NCBI GenBank assembly: GCA_907163345.1
Contig: CAJQUN010001273.1
Coordinates: forward strand, 1 to 64,000
Reading direction: 5' to 3'
From: Haberlea rhodopensis
Lineage: Eukaryota; Streptophyta; Magnoliopsida; Lamiales; Gesneriaceae
Length of the DNA stretch: 64,000 nucleotides
The notes under the pieces were generated by a model. It did no database searches, was not told the origin of the DNA, and was given only the letters and a program-made list of their open reading frames with translations. Numbering within the stretch: the first letter of the stretch is position 1; each line of letters opens with the position of its first letter. Shown piece after piece: positions 56,101 to 64,000 of the stretch. The position numbers and the translations under genes are program-made.

Positions 56101-58100
56101 TTTATCATCTGCAGCCAAATTTGCCAATGCACCAGCAGCACGCTCCTAAAATAAATTGAAGAAAAACAACCCACTGGAGCACGTTAATGCAACTCTGGGT
56201 TCCATTTCTATTATAATATACCTCTATGCATGAATAAAAAGCAAATAAGAACAATTGCCCCCAAGCATACCAATACTCCTTCACCACCAGTACACCTCGA
56301 CCATTTGCAGATGAGGTCAACTAAAGCTTTTATAGCACCAGCTTCAGCAATGGTACTCTGGAAAATCAAAAGAATGAAGCATGAAATGCTGTGAAACTGG
56401 AGCAAGACATACAGCAAAGATATAACCTTATGCTCTTCACCAACAGAGAGATTCCAGAGTCCTCCCGCGGCCTCTTCGGCAACTAATCTGTTTACAGACC
56501 GAGCAAGATTTGCAAGAATCCTGATTCCTCCTTCATCAGCCACAGCTTTCGCAACATTGGCATTCACCGATAAGTTAGCAATGGCCTATACAGAAAAGTA
56601 ATTTGAGCATTTGGTCAAAAACTAATTATTGGTATCCTCTACCATCTGAAAAAGCAGGAGTAATTTGCAATAGATGATGACAGGGCCAAATTAATTGCAC
56701 AAGCAAAACCATGGGACATCATACTTAGTAAGCATCGATGAAAGAGGTTTCACCTTAGCAGCTTCTGCCTGAAGCCCCTCCCGCCACGAGCAGGCAAGAT
56801 TTAGGAGAAGGCGTATGCCACCATCTCGCAGAACTGCCTCAGCCCTTCCAGTGTCTATACTTGCACTTTCATCATCAATTACAACAAAAGTTGCAAGAGC
56901 CATGGCTGCCCTTTCTTGAACTTCCTCCTGGGAACTCCCCATGAAACTAAGCAACAAAGTTGTTCCTTGGTTGAGCCAGAATTTATCCAAACCACGAGGA
57001 TTGCTCTCAGAAACTCGTAGAAGTGAACTGGAAATTATCCATTCCAACCAATTCAAGATCTCATCCAACTTCCTATCTTTAATTTTCGAGCTTCTCCAAT
57101 CCAAGAAAATATTCCTCTCATTCTTTGGTGTATCGACAAATAGGGTTGCTACTCCTTTAAGAATGTCTGTGAAGACAGCTAGCAGCACTTTACCTTTATT
57201 ATTATTATTATTAGAGAGAAAGGTGGTATCCACCTCTTCAAGTGCCGGACAATTCAAGGCACACAAAACCTTCAAACTAGGCAAGGATGAAAAAAATCTT
57301 GAAACAGTTGTGGGGGTAATATCTGTTCTGGATACATCTAAGCCTGTCAGATTTGGTGGCTTACTCCATTTGTGTAGCATCAAATTCCAATTTATATTAG
57401 TTGTTCCTGCAACTGAGAGGAAGCGAACTGATGCAAAATTTCCCAGGTACGTTTCATCTACCTTTCGGCAGTCAATGAATCCAATATCTGTCAAATTCAG
57501 GCAATGCTTTGCCAAAGCGTTAATAGCATCTGCATCCACTTCATGTACACCTGAGAGTCGAAGTTTCTGCAGCCGAGGACAGCAAATTGCTACGGCTTTT
57601 ACAGCATCACTGGTAATCTTTTCACAGAAATCTGGCCCCAACTGAAGGCACTCTAGTGCTTCGTGCCGCGCTGCAAGTACAGAGAGTGTGGCGTCGGTCA
57701 TTTTTCTGCAACTGTCAGCACTGATCTCACGCAAATTCCTAGCGTGAAAGTTTATGATAGCATCAGCACATTCAGGACCTCGGAAACGAAGCTTCTGCAG
57801 ATTCTTGCACCGAGAGGCCAGTGATGCAGCAGTCACAGAATCGAACTTGTGTGGCCGCAGATCCAATACCTGCCACAAACAAGGTGATTTACCCAGAGTC
57901 CTCCATATGCGGCAGGTTGACGACAGGCTTGCCCGGTCACGATAGTTCAGACATGAGAAAAGCTGCAGTACTGTATCATCAGGTAGTTCGGTCCAATCAA
58001 CCATTGCTTTCTCATTCAAACCCAAAATTTCATCAATCTCAGGGCAATCGACTTTCTCTTTGCCCCTCCTAACAACTCTTCTCCGCACCCTCCTACTCAT
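41148..58100 (-). CDS. ARABIDILLO: ARABIDILLO-type F-box/LRR/armadillo-repeat protein
   Basis: Twelve exons: 58100-56754, 56585-56427, 56357-56271, 56145-56014, 55496-55369, 55222-55135, 50350-50256, 46277-46214, 44218-44043, 42765-42544, 41527-41443 and 41324-41148. All have GT-AG borders and consistent phases, giving 919 aa, close to the Arabidopsis proteins (about 930). MSRRVRRRVVRRGKEK is a likely NLS. The F-box follows at about 36-80 (WTELPDDTVLQLFSCL), then leucine-rich repeats (about 90-290), then armadillo repeats to the end (AIANLSVNANVAKAV, AAGALWNLSFDD, ERAAGALWGLSVSEANS, ETAAGALWNLAFNP). The C-terminus is FTIPGGRHSLHH...IFARIVLRNLEQ. In Arabidopsis, ARABIDILLO proteins promote lateral root branching and the F-box suggests SCF ubiquitin ligase work in the nucleus. 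Introns 6-8 (4.8, 4.0 and 2.0 kb) are packed with transposons. Confidence 0.96.
42875..42942. repeat. 35-bp tandem duplication in ARABIDILLO intron 9
   Basis: Two copies, at 42875 and 42910, begin TGCCGTTAAAATTTCATAAA and end CCCCTCTC. Confidence 0.85.
42988..43401 (+). other. unidentified 137-codon open frame in intron 9
   Basis: A plus-strand ORF antisense to the host intron. It has no recognised motif and no known element ends around it. It could be chance or a fragment of an unknown gene. Confidence 0.2.
44332..44451 (-). pseudogene. exon-like fragment in intron 8, unknown origin
   Basis: On the minus strand an acceptor-like CTGTAG is followed by an open stretch encoding TTILEHVCKVFQKLPPLLPQ and then LLAGDNVIFLNFVEHLG. 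It looks helical and HEAT-like, but it is absent from ARABIDILLO proteins and including it would break the phase between exons 8 and 9. Probably a captured or relic exon. Confidence 0.35.
45372..45740 (+). pseudogene. Ty3/gypsy integrase C-terminal fragment
   Basis: Encodes SSKGYSPFHILIGVHPP, then a helix with LLQLDNILDNLKQNVADTK, and, after a frameshift, VVYHLQLPTTPEF. This is the order at the C-terminus of Ty3/gypsy integrases (SPFxxxYGxxPP, helical linker, GPVAYxLxLP). Both ends are lost. Sits in ARABIDILLO intron 8, opposite strand. Confidence 0.7.
46439..46682 (+). repeat. 5' LTR of the gene-capturing element
   Basis: 244 bp. TATA-like CCTATAAATAG near 46600 and AATAAAG near 46640. Near-identical to 48754-48992. 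Confidence 0.93.
46683..46695 (+). other. primer binding site (tRNA-Met)
   Basis: TGGTATCAGAGCC directly abuts the 5' LTR end. A second identical site lies at 46853-46865. Confidence 0.9.
46805..46865 (+). repeat. internal mini-LTR module: purine tract + 37-bp LTR relic + primer site
   Basis: GTGAGGGGGAA (46805-46815), then a 37-bp segment with LTR-like ends TGTTAG...CTACA (46816-46852), then TGGTATCAGAGCC. This is the layout found around a full LTR, with nearly all of the LTR removed. It suggests that two elements were joined head to tail and then deleted. Confidence 0.6.
47066..48178 (+). pseudogene. captured acyl-activating enzyme (AMP-binding) fragment, open reading frame
   Basis: About 280 codons (47066-47917) match the central part of plant AAE1/BZO1-like acyl-CoA ligases, enzymes that adenylate a carboxylic acid and load CoA, often in peroxisomes. 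Intact motifs in order: YTSGTTSSPKG (ATP/AMP P-loop), PMFHANGWNYTWG, GAPVVLSML, GYGLTETGG, GWFFTGDVG and DGYFEIKDRSKDVIISGGEN. Missing are roughly the first 170 residues and the C-terminal domain with the catalytic lysine, so it should not make acyl-CoA. The frame continues about 85 codons into GCTACAGTA repeats, ending at 48178. No intron interrupts the captured part, suggesting capture through RNA. No start ATG lies at the 5' junction. Confidence 0.9.
47944..48116 (+). repeat. GCTACAGTA array
   Basis: About nine copies of GCTACAGTA or one-base variants, spaced 12-30 bp, often followed by ATTTC(G)CG. I associate this array with some plant copia interiors. Confidence 0.85.
48310..48616 (+). 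repeat. minisatellite with core GTAGACTAGCAGACGCA
   Basis: Six copies of the core between 48342 and 48552, separated by purine-rich spacers (ACTCCAAAAAGAGGAGGAG and variants), with degenerate units at both ends. Leucine/serine-rich minus-strand ORFs across it are artefacts. Confidence 0.9.
48754..48992 (+). repeat. 3' LTR of the gene-capturing element
   Basis: 239 bp, preceded by the purine tract at 48741-48753; one GATTT unit shorter than the 5' LTR. Confidence 0.93.
49378..49995 (+). mobile_element. TRIM retrotransposon (618 bp)
   Basis: Terminal repeats 49378-49552 and 49815-49995 end GGGGCATGATA/GGGGCATGACA. A tRNA-Met primer site (TGGTATCAGAGC, 49556) and a purine tract (GAAGGAGGGGTGAT) are present. 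The perfect 5-bp TSD is AGCTT (49373-49377 and 49996-50000). The interior has no coding capacity but holds three roughly 40-bp repeats with GGGCAAAGTGCTACGTG and CCACCTCTTAAACCT (49609-49725). Located in ARABIDILLO intron 7, just before exon 7. Confidence 0.9.
51263..54082 (-). mobile_element. Ty1/copia retrotransposon, internally deleted (2820 bp)
   Basis: Minus-strand element in ARABIDILLO intron 6. The 5' LTR is 53856-54082 and the 3' LTR 51263-51479, starting TGTCGATAAG and ending TGTTTACA. The primer site TGGTATCAGTCCC follows the 5' LTR. The perfect TSD is AGAGA (51258-51262 and 54083-54087). Gag and the RT/RNase H part of pol remain; protease, integrase and the front of RT are missing. 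LTRs have diverged visibly more than those of the other young elements here. Confidence 0.94.
51563..53809 (-). pseudogene. gag and truncated pol of the deleted copia element
   Basis: Gag segments (53809-53282) include HDVWIAVRDTYSDLENYSQL, LTTRMWQIQQSDRDVTSYYN and WQELNLLD. The zinc knuckle CEKCKKPWHTIETC (about 52980) joins within a few codons to RT sequence WKEAIQEEMKALEKNATW (about 52910). That skips protease and integrase. RT continues with VGCKWVFTMKYNSDG, YKARLVAKEF, EEEIYMNPPPGY and LKKSLYGLKKSPRSW, then KDLGQLKYFLGMEVA. RNase H shows DRRSTTGYCTFVWGNLV and SSAEAEFRAMA. Many frameshifts and stops. Non-functional. Confidence 0.9.
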
Positions 58101-59071
58101 GCTTGAACCACTTTAGCGCAAAAAATCTCTCCCACGGCAAGTAAAGAAGCTATCAACAACTAGATAATTGAAAATAGCCTGAGATGATGCACAGTATGAT
58201 AAACTCTATACACTCAATGCTAAAGCCAAAAAAAATAAAAATTTAACCTGGCTAACAGTATGTAACGAACTGCCTTGTCACTTAATTTCTCCGAGCTCCC
58301 TAAACCAGAAACCACTATGCCGCTACGATATTACTCAATCACCGGCCGCATCAATATCCTCAAACCTGAAAACATTGAAACCCAACCAATATCGGTCACA
58401 GCTCAAAAGTGCAAAAGACAAGCATCCATTGCATATCAAAGACTCAATTTTTTTCATAATCGTTGATGAAAATCAGGTCGCATAAGTCAAAAACACTTTA
58501 ATCTCAAGACCCACGACCAGAAACGGGCAAAGCTTCCTCAAACGAACCACACATGGACCCAGGGTCGTCCACAATCCCTAAATCCTAAACCCACAATAAC
58601 ATGTATACACGATTATAAAAAAAAAAAAAAGAACATCAAGACTCAAACAGTACGCAAAAAAAAACCTTGCTGGAGATAGGATGACTCCCCAATCATAAAT
58701 GCATCATATTAAGGCGAAGTCAATGACATTTTCATTCGTACCTGAGAGTTTTCAGCTTTGTGGGCCTTGAGTAAACCTTTAACTCTCCAACCTACGCAAT
58801 AAATTTATCGCCCATTGAGGGAAATTGAATTTATGAAACCTTATATACCCTTGATGCACAGCAAAATCAAATCGAACTCAAAGCTTTATCCGTGAAAATG
58901 CCTCGTTCCTTTACATTAATTCAATTACACATGCGCAGACAAAAGACAGAAGGAGAAAGGGTAGGAGAGAATTGAGCCAAAATATCAAAGATGGAGACGA
59001 AGCAAAGACCAAAATTAAGTAGTGTCCTCCCCTCTAAAATGTCCTTGCCTTGAATTGGCTACATTTGAGTA
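58101..59071. other. 5' region of ARABIDILLO
   Basis: Upstream sequence without another gene. Leader and promoter are expected here; I could not fix a TATA box or a leader intron. Confidence 0.45.
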
Positions 59072-59079
59072 ATTCAGAT

Positions 59080-59739
59080 TAGAGATTAGAGCTGTCAGAA
59101 CGGGTAATTCAGATTTGGTCAGCCCGATCCAAATGAGCTAACTTGCACAACCCACAGCCCAAACGGGCCCAATTCATTTGGGCCCGCCTCCAGGTGGGTT
59201 GGGAAAACCCCAACCCAACCCACCCGAAGCGGGCCGCGGGCTGGCCCGTCAAAATATTTTTTTAATTTTAATTTATTTATTTTAAAAAATAAATTTTATT
59301 TTTATTTTTTTTTAAGAAACTTCAAAAAAATATTGCCAACTAAACTTGCCGAACATGAAACTGATGCTAGAAGAATACTGAAACTTATTTCATGTTTTAT
59401 CTAGATATTAACACTGCTACTAAAAAAACTTGATTAGTGAATCAGTATTTTACACAATTTTGAAATACTTGTTGCAACTTTCAAGCAAAACCAAGTGAAA
59501 AATATATAATAGATCGAATGCTTCAATGTAATATTGAGTTTTTATCTATGAATTGAGTCTAAAAAAAGAAATAACAAATTTTTTTTTTAAAAAATAAAAA
59601 TGGGGCCAACCCGCGGCCCGTTTGGGCCAGCCCGTATAGACCCGCCTGCTGACGGGCCTTAAGAATACTGGCCCAACCCGCCTATTTGGTTGGTTGAGTT
59701 GGGCCAGGCCCGCGGGCCTGACCCATTTTGACAGGTCTA
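59080..59739. mobile_element. hAT-type non-autonomous element, 660 bp
   Basis: Terminal repeats TAGAGCTGTCAGAACGGGT (left, 59087) and TAGACCTGTCAAAATGGGT (right, reverse complement). The perfect 8-bp TSD is ATTCAGAT (59072-59079 and 59740-59747). Seven extra bases (TAGAGAT) sit between the left TSD and the repeat. Both sides carry GGGCCCG/CGGGCC subterminal words around an AT-rich middle. No transposase. Confidence 0.9.
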
Positions 59740-59891
59740 ATTCAGATAAATAAATGATTTTGAATAACATTATGCAAAGAAAATTAATAAAACTTAAAAA
59801 TTGGGCCTGACCCATTTTGACAGGTCTAATTCAGATAAATAAATGATTTTGAATAACATTATGCAAAGAAAATTAATAAAACTTAAAAATG
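59714..59891. repeat. 89-bp tandem duplication over the hAT right end and flank
   Basis: 59714-59802 is repeated almost perfectly at 59803-59891. Each copy contains the right terminal repeat, the TSD and about 60 bp of flank, so a second right end now sits outside the element. Confidence 0.95.
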
Positions 59892-60321
59892 ATATCGATC
59901 ATTTTATTATGTTATTCTCTATTACATCACTGCAAAATGTGCATCTTTTCTTTATAGAAGGATTGTTTGATGTCGTTCGAATGATCCTTAAAGACGACAT
60001 CAAATTTTTCTTATTAGAAGATGAGCTATCATATTATTGCATTATTCTATAATTGGTTTAATATGACTGATCAAATAATTATTCATTGCACAAGAGATTT
60101 TTCAAATTATATATCTCAAATGTCAACAAACACATAATCAATTCTTTTCAACTCATCATTTATTTGTGACATAATAAGAAATAAATCGGTTAGGCATATC
60201 AATACATATTAAACAAGTGAATAGAGAAGTGTATGTGACAAAACATGTTAGAAACAAAGCTTTTTACGCTCTGTACATTTCTATCGATTTTACTCCCGTC
60301 GATCTGCAATCTGACTAACTC

Positions 60322-60657
60322 TGTTAAGATTTGTCCCACATTGAGAAACTACAAGCTTTGTGAGCTTCTTATAAGATACATGAGCTACTCCACTCATTGC
60401 CAATTGGTTTTGAGTTGCAACCCCATGTATTCTTAACATGGTATCAGTCCCAGATTTCAATCCTATATAAGAGCAGGCTTGCTCAACGTCACCCGCATTA
60501 TCAGTCCACGTGTTTGACTTATATAATGTCACACGTGAGGGAGCATGTTGAGATTTGTCCCACATTGGAAAACTACAAGCTTTGTGAGCTCTTTATATGA
60601 TACATGGACTACTCATTAACAATTGGTTCTAAGTTAGAACCACATGTATTCTTAACA
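60322..60657 (+). mobile_element. TRIM retrotransposon (336 bp)
   Basis: Terminal repeats 60322-60438 and 60546-60657 start TGTTAAG/TGTTGAG ATTTGTCCCACATTG and end TTCTTAACA. The primer site TGGTATCAGTCCC (60439) and purine tract GTGAGGGAGCA are present. Flanks AACTC and ATCTC agree at 4 of 5. No coding capacity. Confidence 0.87.
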
Positions 60658-60793
60658 ATCTCCTAAAACAAACAGCCCTATGCAAGAGGTAAACTAATGC
60701 CTGATATGTAGGTATTGCTATGTAAACAAGATGAGAACAATAAATGTGAATGAATGTTATTAAGTGTTACAATCATTCTTATTTTATACAAGT

Positions 60794-60817
60794 TATATAT
60801 ATATATATATATATATA
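60794..60817. repeat. (TA)n microsatellite
   Basis: A 24-bp AT dinucleotide run. Confidence 0.9.
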
Positions 60818-61377
60818 ACTACATGTGCATATATACATATTCATGTCGTATTTTTATCAATCTATGTGCCACCTAAATAAATGATCAACTTAGATGTTCC
60901 ATATTCAGTATTACTACCCAACGAACAGTGCTATGTTGGGGGTTAACAATCAATGGTTTATCTGTTCCTAAGAAAAAAAAAATCAACCAAACCGACGTTT
61001 CATATATGTTGCAAGTGATACAGAGTGCGTGTGAAGAGCGTAGTTGAGTGATCAAGATTTATGATAAGAATTTGGCAATGAGATTAAAGAATTCATCAAA
61101 AAACGAACCAAGGAAATAGCATAGAATTGTCTTGAGTGAGGTTGAGGTTAAAGATTATGGTTTGGTTTATATACCCCCCACGTTTATCCGTAAAATATAT
61201 GAATATGTTTTTCAATTTACTCAACTTACGCTGAAACGACTAAATACACCTTTTAGAGTAATTTGGGCTCATCGAGCGAGCTCAATTAGATAGAATTGTC
61301 AAACAGTCAAACTCGATGATTGGGCTAACCCACTATGATTGGGCTAAAATAAAAAGAATATAATACAAACTATATCT

Positions 61378-62023
61378 CACCTTATTGAATAAATTATAAG
61401 AATCACGTTCATATTGTTCAATTTTAAAAGTTTTTTTATTATAAAATTCAAAAAAGATAAATTTACAAGTATTGGAGCAATGCTTCATTAAGAGAATGCT
61501 ACTTTTGTTCATTGGTTTGAAGTGGAACAATGTGTTGTGTTTCACATCATCAATTGTTACGAGGAAGGTGACGAGGTAATTATATAAATTTTATGTTGAC
61601 AACATTTAAAAATGTCCGCGACGGCCTTTTCGGGCCGCAAAATCACCATTCCAAACTATAAAAACGTCGTTCCATGCTAAAATTATAGGAGATACAATTG
61701 TAATTTTTCGTATATCTGTTACAAACAAGATAGTAAAATTGGGGTTTGGAACAGTGATTTTGCGATCTGAAATGATAATTACAGAACATTTTTACATTTT
61801 TTCTAACATAAAATTTATATAATTATATAATTACATAGTCACCTTTGTGAAACACAGCACATGGTTCCCCCTTGAAACCAACGAACGGAACGAAAGGAAC
61901 ATCCACGTAACGAGACATTACTCCAATTCTTAAAAATTTATCTTTTTAGAATTTTATAATAAAAAAACGTGTTATAAATTAAAAAAATATATACACGATT
62001 TTTGCAATTTATTCAATAAAGTG
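61378..62023. mobile_element. fold-back / long-TIR MITE, about 646 bp
   Basis: The two halves are imperfect inverted repeats almost to the centre. The ends are CACCTTATTGAATAAATT and CACTTTATTGAATAAATT (reverse complement). Inner pairs include AATTATATAAATTTTATG with its complement and CGCAAAATCACCATTCCAAA with TTTGGAACAGTGATTTTGCG. No ORF. TSD not identified, so the superfamily is unknown. Confidence 0.75.
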
Positions 62024-62435
62024 ATGCCTAATTTTTATTATATTATTTTTATTTTAACTTTGTTTGTTTGAAAAAACATTTAAAAACAAAAAAAAAAACC
62101 AAAGTTGAAGACGTGTCTTAGGTTAGTTTGTCAAGCCCTACTTTTCTAGGTTATTTTGCCAAATTTTTTTTTGAAACAAAGGTTAAAAATATTTAAAAAA
62201 ACCCCTAAAATTAAACACATTCATCAAATCAGAGAGTGAATATAATAAACATATCATAAAACAAAGCGAACATAAACACTAATCCAAGATCAAATTCTCT
62301 CACAATTTTTATCCATCTCCTACACATTCTACCTACATTTAACAATTAACACATCTTTTTTACTTTTCATCAGAGCCCCTCTACACAGAACTGGCACTAT
62401 TTGCGGCAACAAAATCACCATCTTGTCATCTCATC

Positions 62436-64000
62436 CTACTGTCTGGGGACCGACTGAGGCGGGATGATCGCTGCCCACGAGGCCATAGGCAACTGAAGCT
62501 GTCTGTTCGTGGATTGGCGACTGATGCCAGCAACAGCTGCGGCGTTTGCAGTAGATGCAGTGGCTGATGAAGATGATGAGACAGCCACGCGTTCGCATTG
62601 AGGGCACATGGTGAGGGTGGTGGGAGGGCTCATATTCATGTAGAATTGTGGGGACAGCTTCAATGCTCGGAGTTCGTTCACCTCCTTCTGCAATCGTCTA
62701 TTCTCATCAGTTAGATTCTCGCAGCATCGTCTTAAGTACTCGCAGTCGACCTCGGTTTGCTTCAGCTTGGTCCTGCATCAGTGTTTCCAAATCTCATTTA
62801 TTTGTTTGTATGCTTTTAGATACAAGTACCCATCAAATAAAAACACTGGGTGTGCACCAACATCAACACATACATGTACATGGATGTATATACACACATA
62901 CGTGTTGGTGTGCAGTCCGTGCAAAAAAACCACTAGTGGACACAACCACATTGGTATTTAAATCCAGTTAGCAACATCAAAATCGAAACAACAGAACCTG
63001 TTTCAATTAGGAATGCAATCGAATCAAGTTTCAGCTCGGACAATACAAGATTCGTAGAGTTTTCAAGTGACTCATTCAAACTTTTCAACCTAGATTTCCC
63101 AAATATCAATCTTTATATCAAGAATCCAAGATTCGAGGGCATCCATCCAAATCCAATATGTTGCCAACCAAGTCCTTAATATCAATCTATATATCAAGAA
63201 TCCAAGATTCGAGGGCATCCATCCAAATCCAATATGTTGCCAACCAAATCCTTACTCCTGACAAATTCTGGGTCCTAACCCAAGAATGGATTTGATCAAA
63301 CTCCACGAGTAGTGGACAAGTCTGACCCCTGACTTAAATCATAATTAAATCAACAAAGTTTAGCAAAAATTTCCACTCAATGGCATCAGATCTATTCATA
63401 AATCCAGTACTAGTGCAGCTGCAGAAACTAAGCCTCCGTTTGGATGTAATTTTATGGATTTGAATCAAATCCACAGCTAATTTTGAGTTCTTTCTTGTAA
63501 TATGATATAATCTAAGAGATATGAATCGACATTTAACACAATGACCAAAGTACCCTCCGATAGGGTATATCGTAACTAACCTTGCCCTTCTGTTCTGGAA
63601 CCAAACCTCCACCTGTCTGGGCCTCAGATTCAGCCGTTTAGCCAAAGCCATCTTTTGCTTCTGCAAAAAACAAAATAAAATCTCAGTGAAGAAAATTTAA
63701 AAACACCCTTGACCCACGAATACATTTACCAAACTGCCACTCACCGGATTCAGAGTATTATGCTCCTTGAAAGTCTCTTCAAGAACCGCCGCTTGTTCCT
63801 TCGACAGGCGGAGCTTCTTCCTCGCCGCCTCTCCACCGTCGTCCTCCATATCAAATGAGCTAGAATCCCTCTCCCCTTCATTCTCTTCTCTCTCACTCCT
63901 CTTACCACTCACGCTTGAAACTGTGCTGTTTGGGGAAGAAACCATCGCTTCTTCGTCACAATCTATCACAGTTATTGCTCGATTCATATCGATTCCTCGA
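62436..64000 (-). CDS. HD-Zip class II transcription factor, 3' part
   Basis: Three exons in view: 64000-63745 (continues past the edge), 63660-63581 and 62772-62436, GT-AG with matching phases. The first in-frame ATG (63987) is not the start: the frame is open upstream and reads RGIDMNR, a conserved internal HD-Zip II motif. Then SSPNSTVSSVSGKRSER, the homeodomain (KKLRLSKEQAAVLEETFKEH to VEVWFQNRRAR), the leucine zipper (TKLKQTEVDCEYLRRCC onward), and the class II redox motif CPQCE. The C-terminus is Ser/Ala/Gln rich. Most like ATHB2/HAT1/HAT3 proteins, nuclear repressors of shade and auxin responses. The N-terminal EAR-type repression region should lie outside the window. Confidence 0.95.
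63103..63254. repeat. 76-bp tandem duplication in the HD-Zip intron
   Basis: 63103-63178 is repeated at 63179-63254 with about two differences; it starts ATATCAATCT and contains ATTCGAGGGCATCCATCC. It lies in the intron between the homeodomain and zipper exons. Confidence 0.93.

Noticed and set aside
56941..57645. 234-codon plus-strand ORF
   Set aside because: Antisense shadow of ARABIDILLO exon 1, which is unambiguously coding on the minus strand.
62648..62971. Plus-strand ORF over the last HD-Zip exon
   Set aside because: Shadow of the minus-strand zipper exon and adjacent intron.

Overview
This is a plant nuclear window, very probably from an asterid dicot and perhaps the Lamiales. Host genes have GT-AG introns and are plant-specific (ARABIDILLO, HD-Zip II, phytocyanin, DUF630/DUF632). 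The rest is dominated by LTR retrotransposons, hAT and Mutator elements and miniature elements. The Lamiales guess rests on the env-like ORF of the first retroelement, whose opening resembles retroelement ORFs I associate with Lamiales genomes; this is inference from memory.

Layout. 1-8053: 3' part of a decayed Sirevirus-type Ty1/copia element (gag, pol, env-like ORF, 3' LTR), inserted in a hAT transposon whose remnant continues on the minus strand to 9695. 10163-10450(-): small secreted 10-Cys peptide. 12151-12837(-): two-exon uclacyanin-like blue copper protein with two single-base frameshifts, both in homopolymers. 13604-18951(+): complete Tork-like copia element with 5-bp target duplication (TSD), young but with broken ORFs. 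21271-26190(-): DUF630/DUF632 (NRG2-like) gene, four exons, 826 aa, whose second intron holds a Pack-MULE carrying a PPR-gene fragment. 27159-31093: Mutator-like fragment and a gag-only non-autonomous copia element. 32382-33700(+): PPR pseudogene. 34475-37555(-): five coding exons of a 488-aa basic nuclear-type protein of unknown function, with a 5' UTR exon near 38930-39020. 40413-40847: hAT MITE with perfect 8-bp TSD. 41148-58100(-): complete ARABIDILLO gene (F-box + LRR + armadillo repeats), 12 exons, 919 aa. 59080-62023: hAT element, TRIM and fold-back element. 62436-64000(-): HD-Zip class II gene running off the right edge.

The most unusual part is ARABIDILLO introns 6-8. They hold a non-autonomous LTR retrotransposon that carries an intronless, still open fragment of a plant acyl-activating enzyme (AMP-binding domain), a TRIM, a copia deletion derivative with perfect TSD, and a Ty3/gypsy fragment. 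Every ARABIDILLO exon and splice site nevertheless stays in frame. The host genes share no evident pathway. All exon models were joined by hand from splice signals and phase and are not backed by transcripts.
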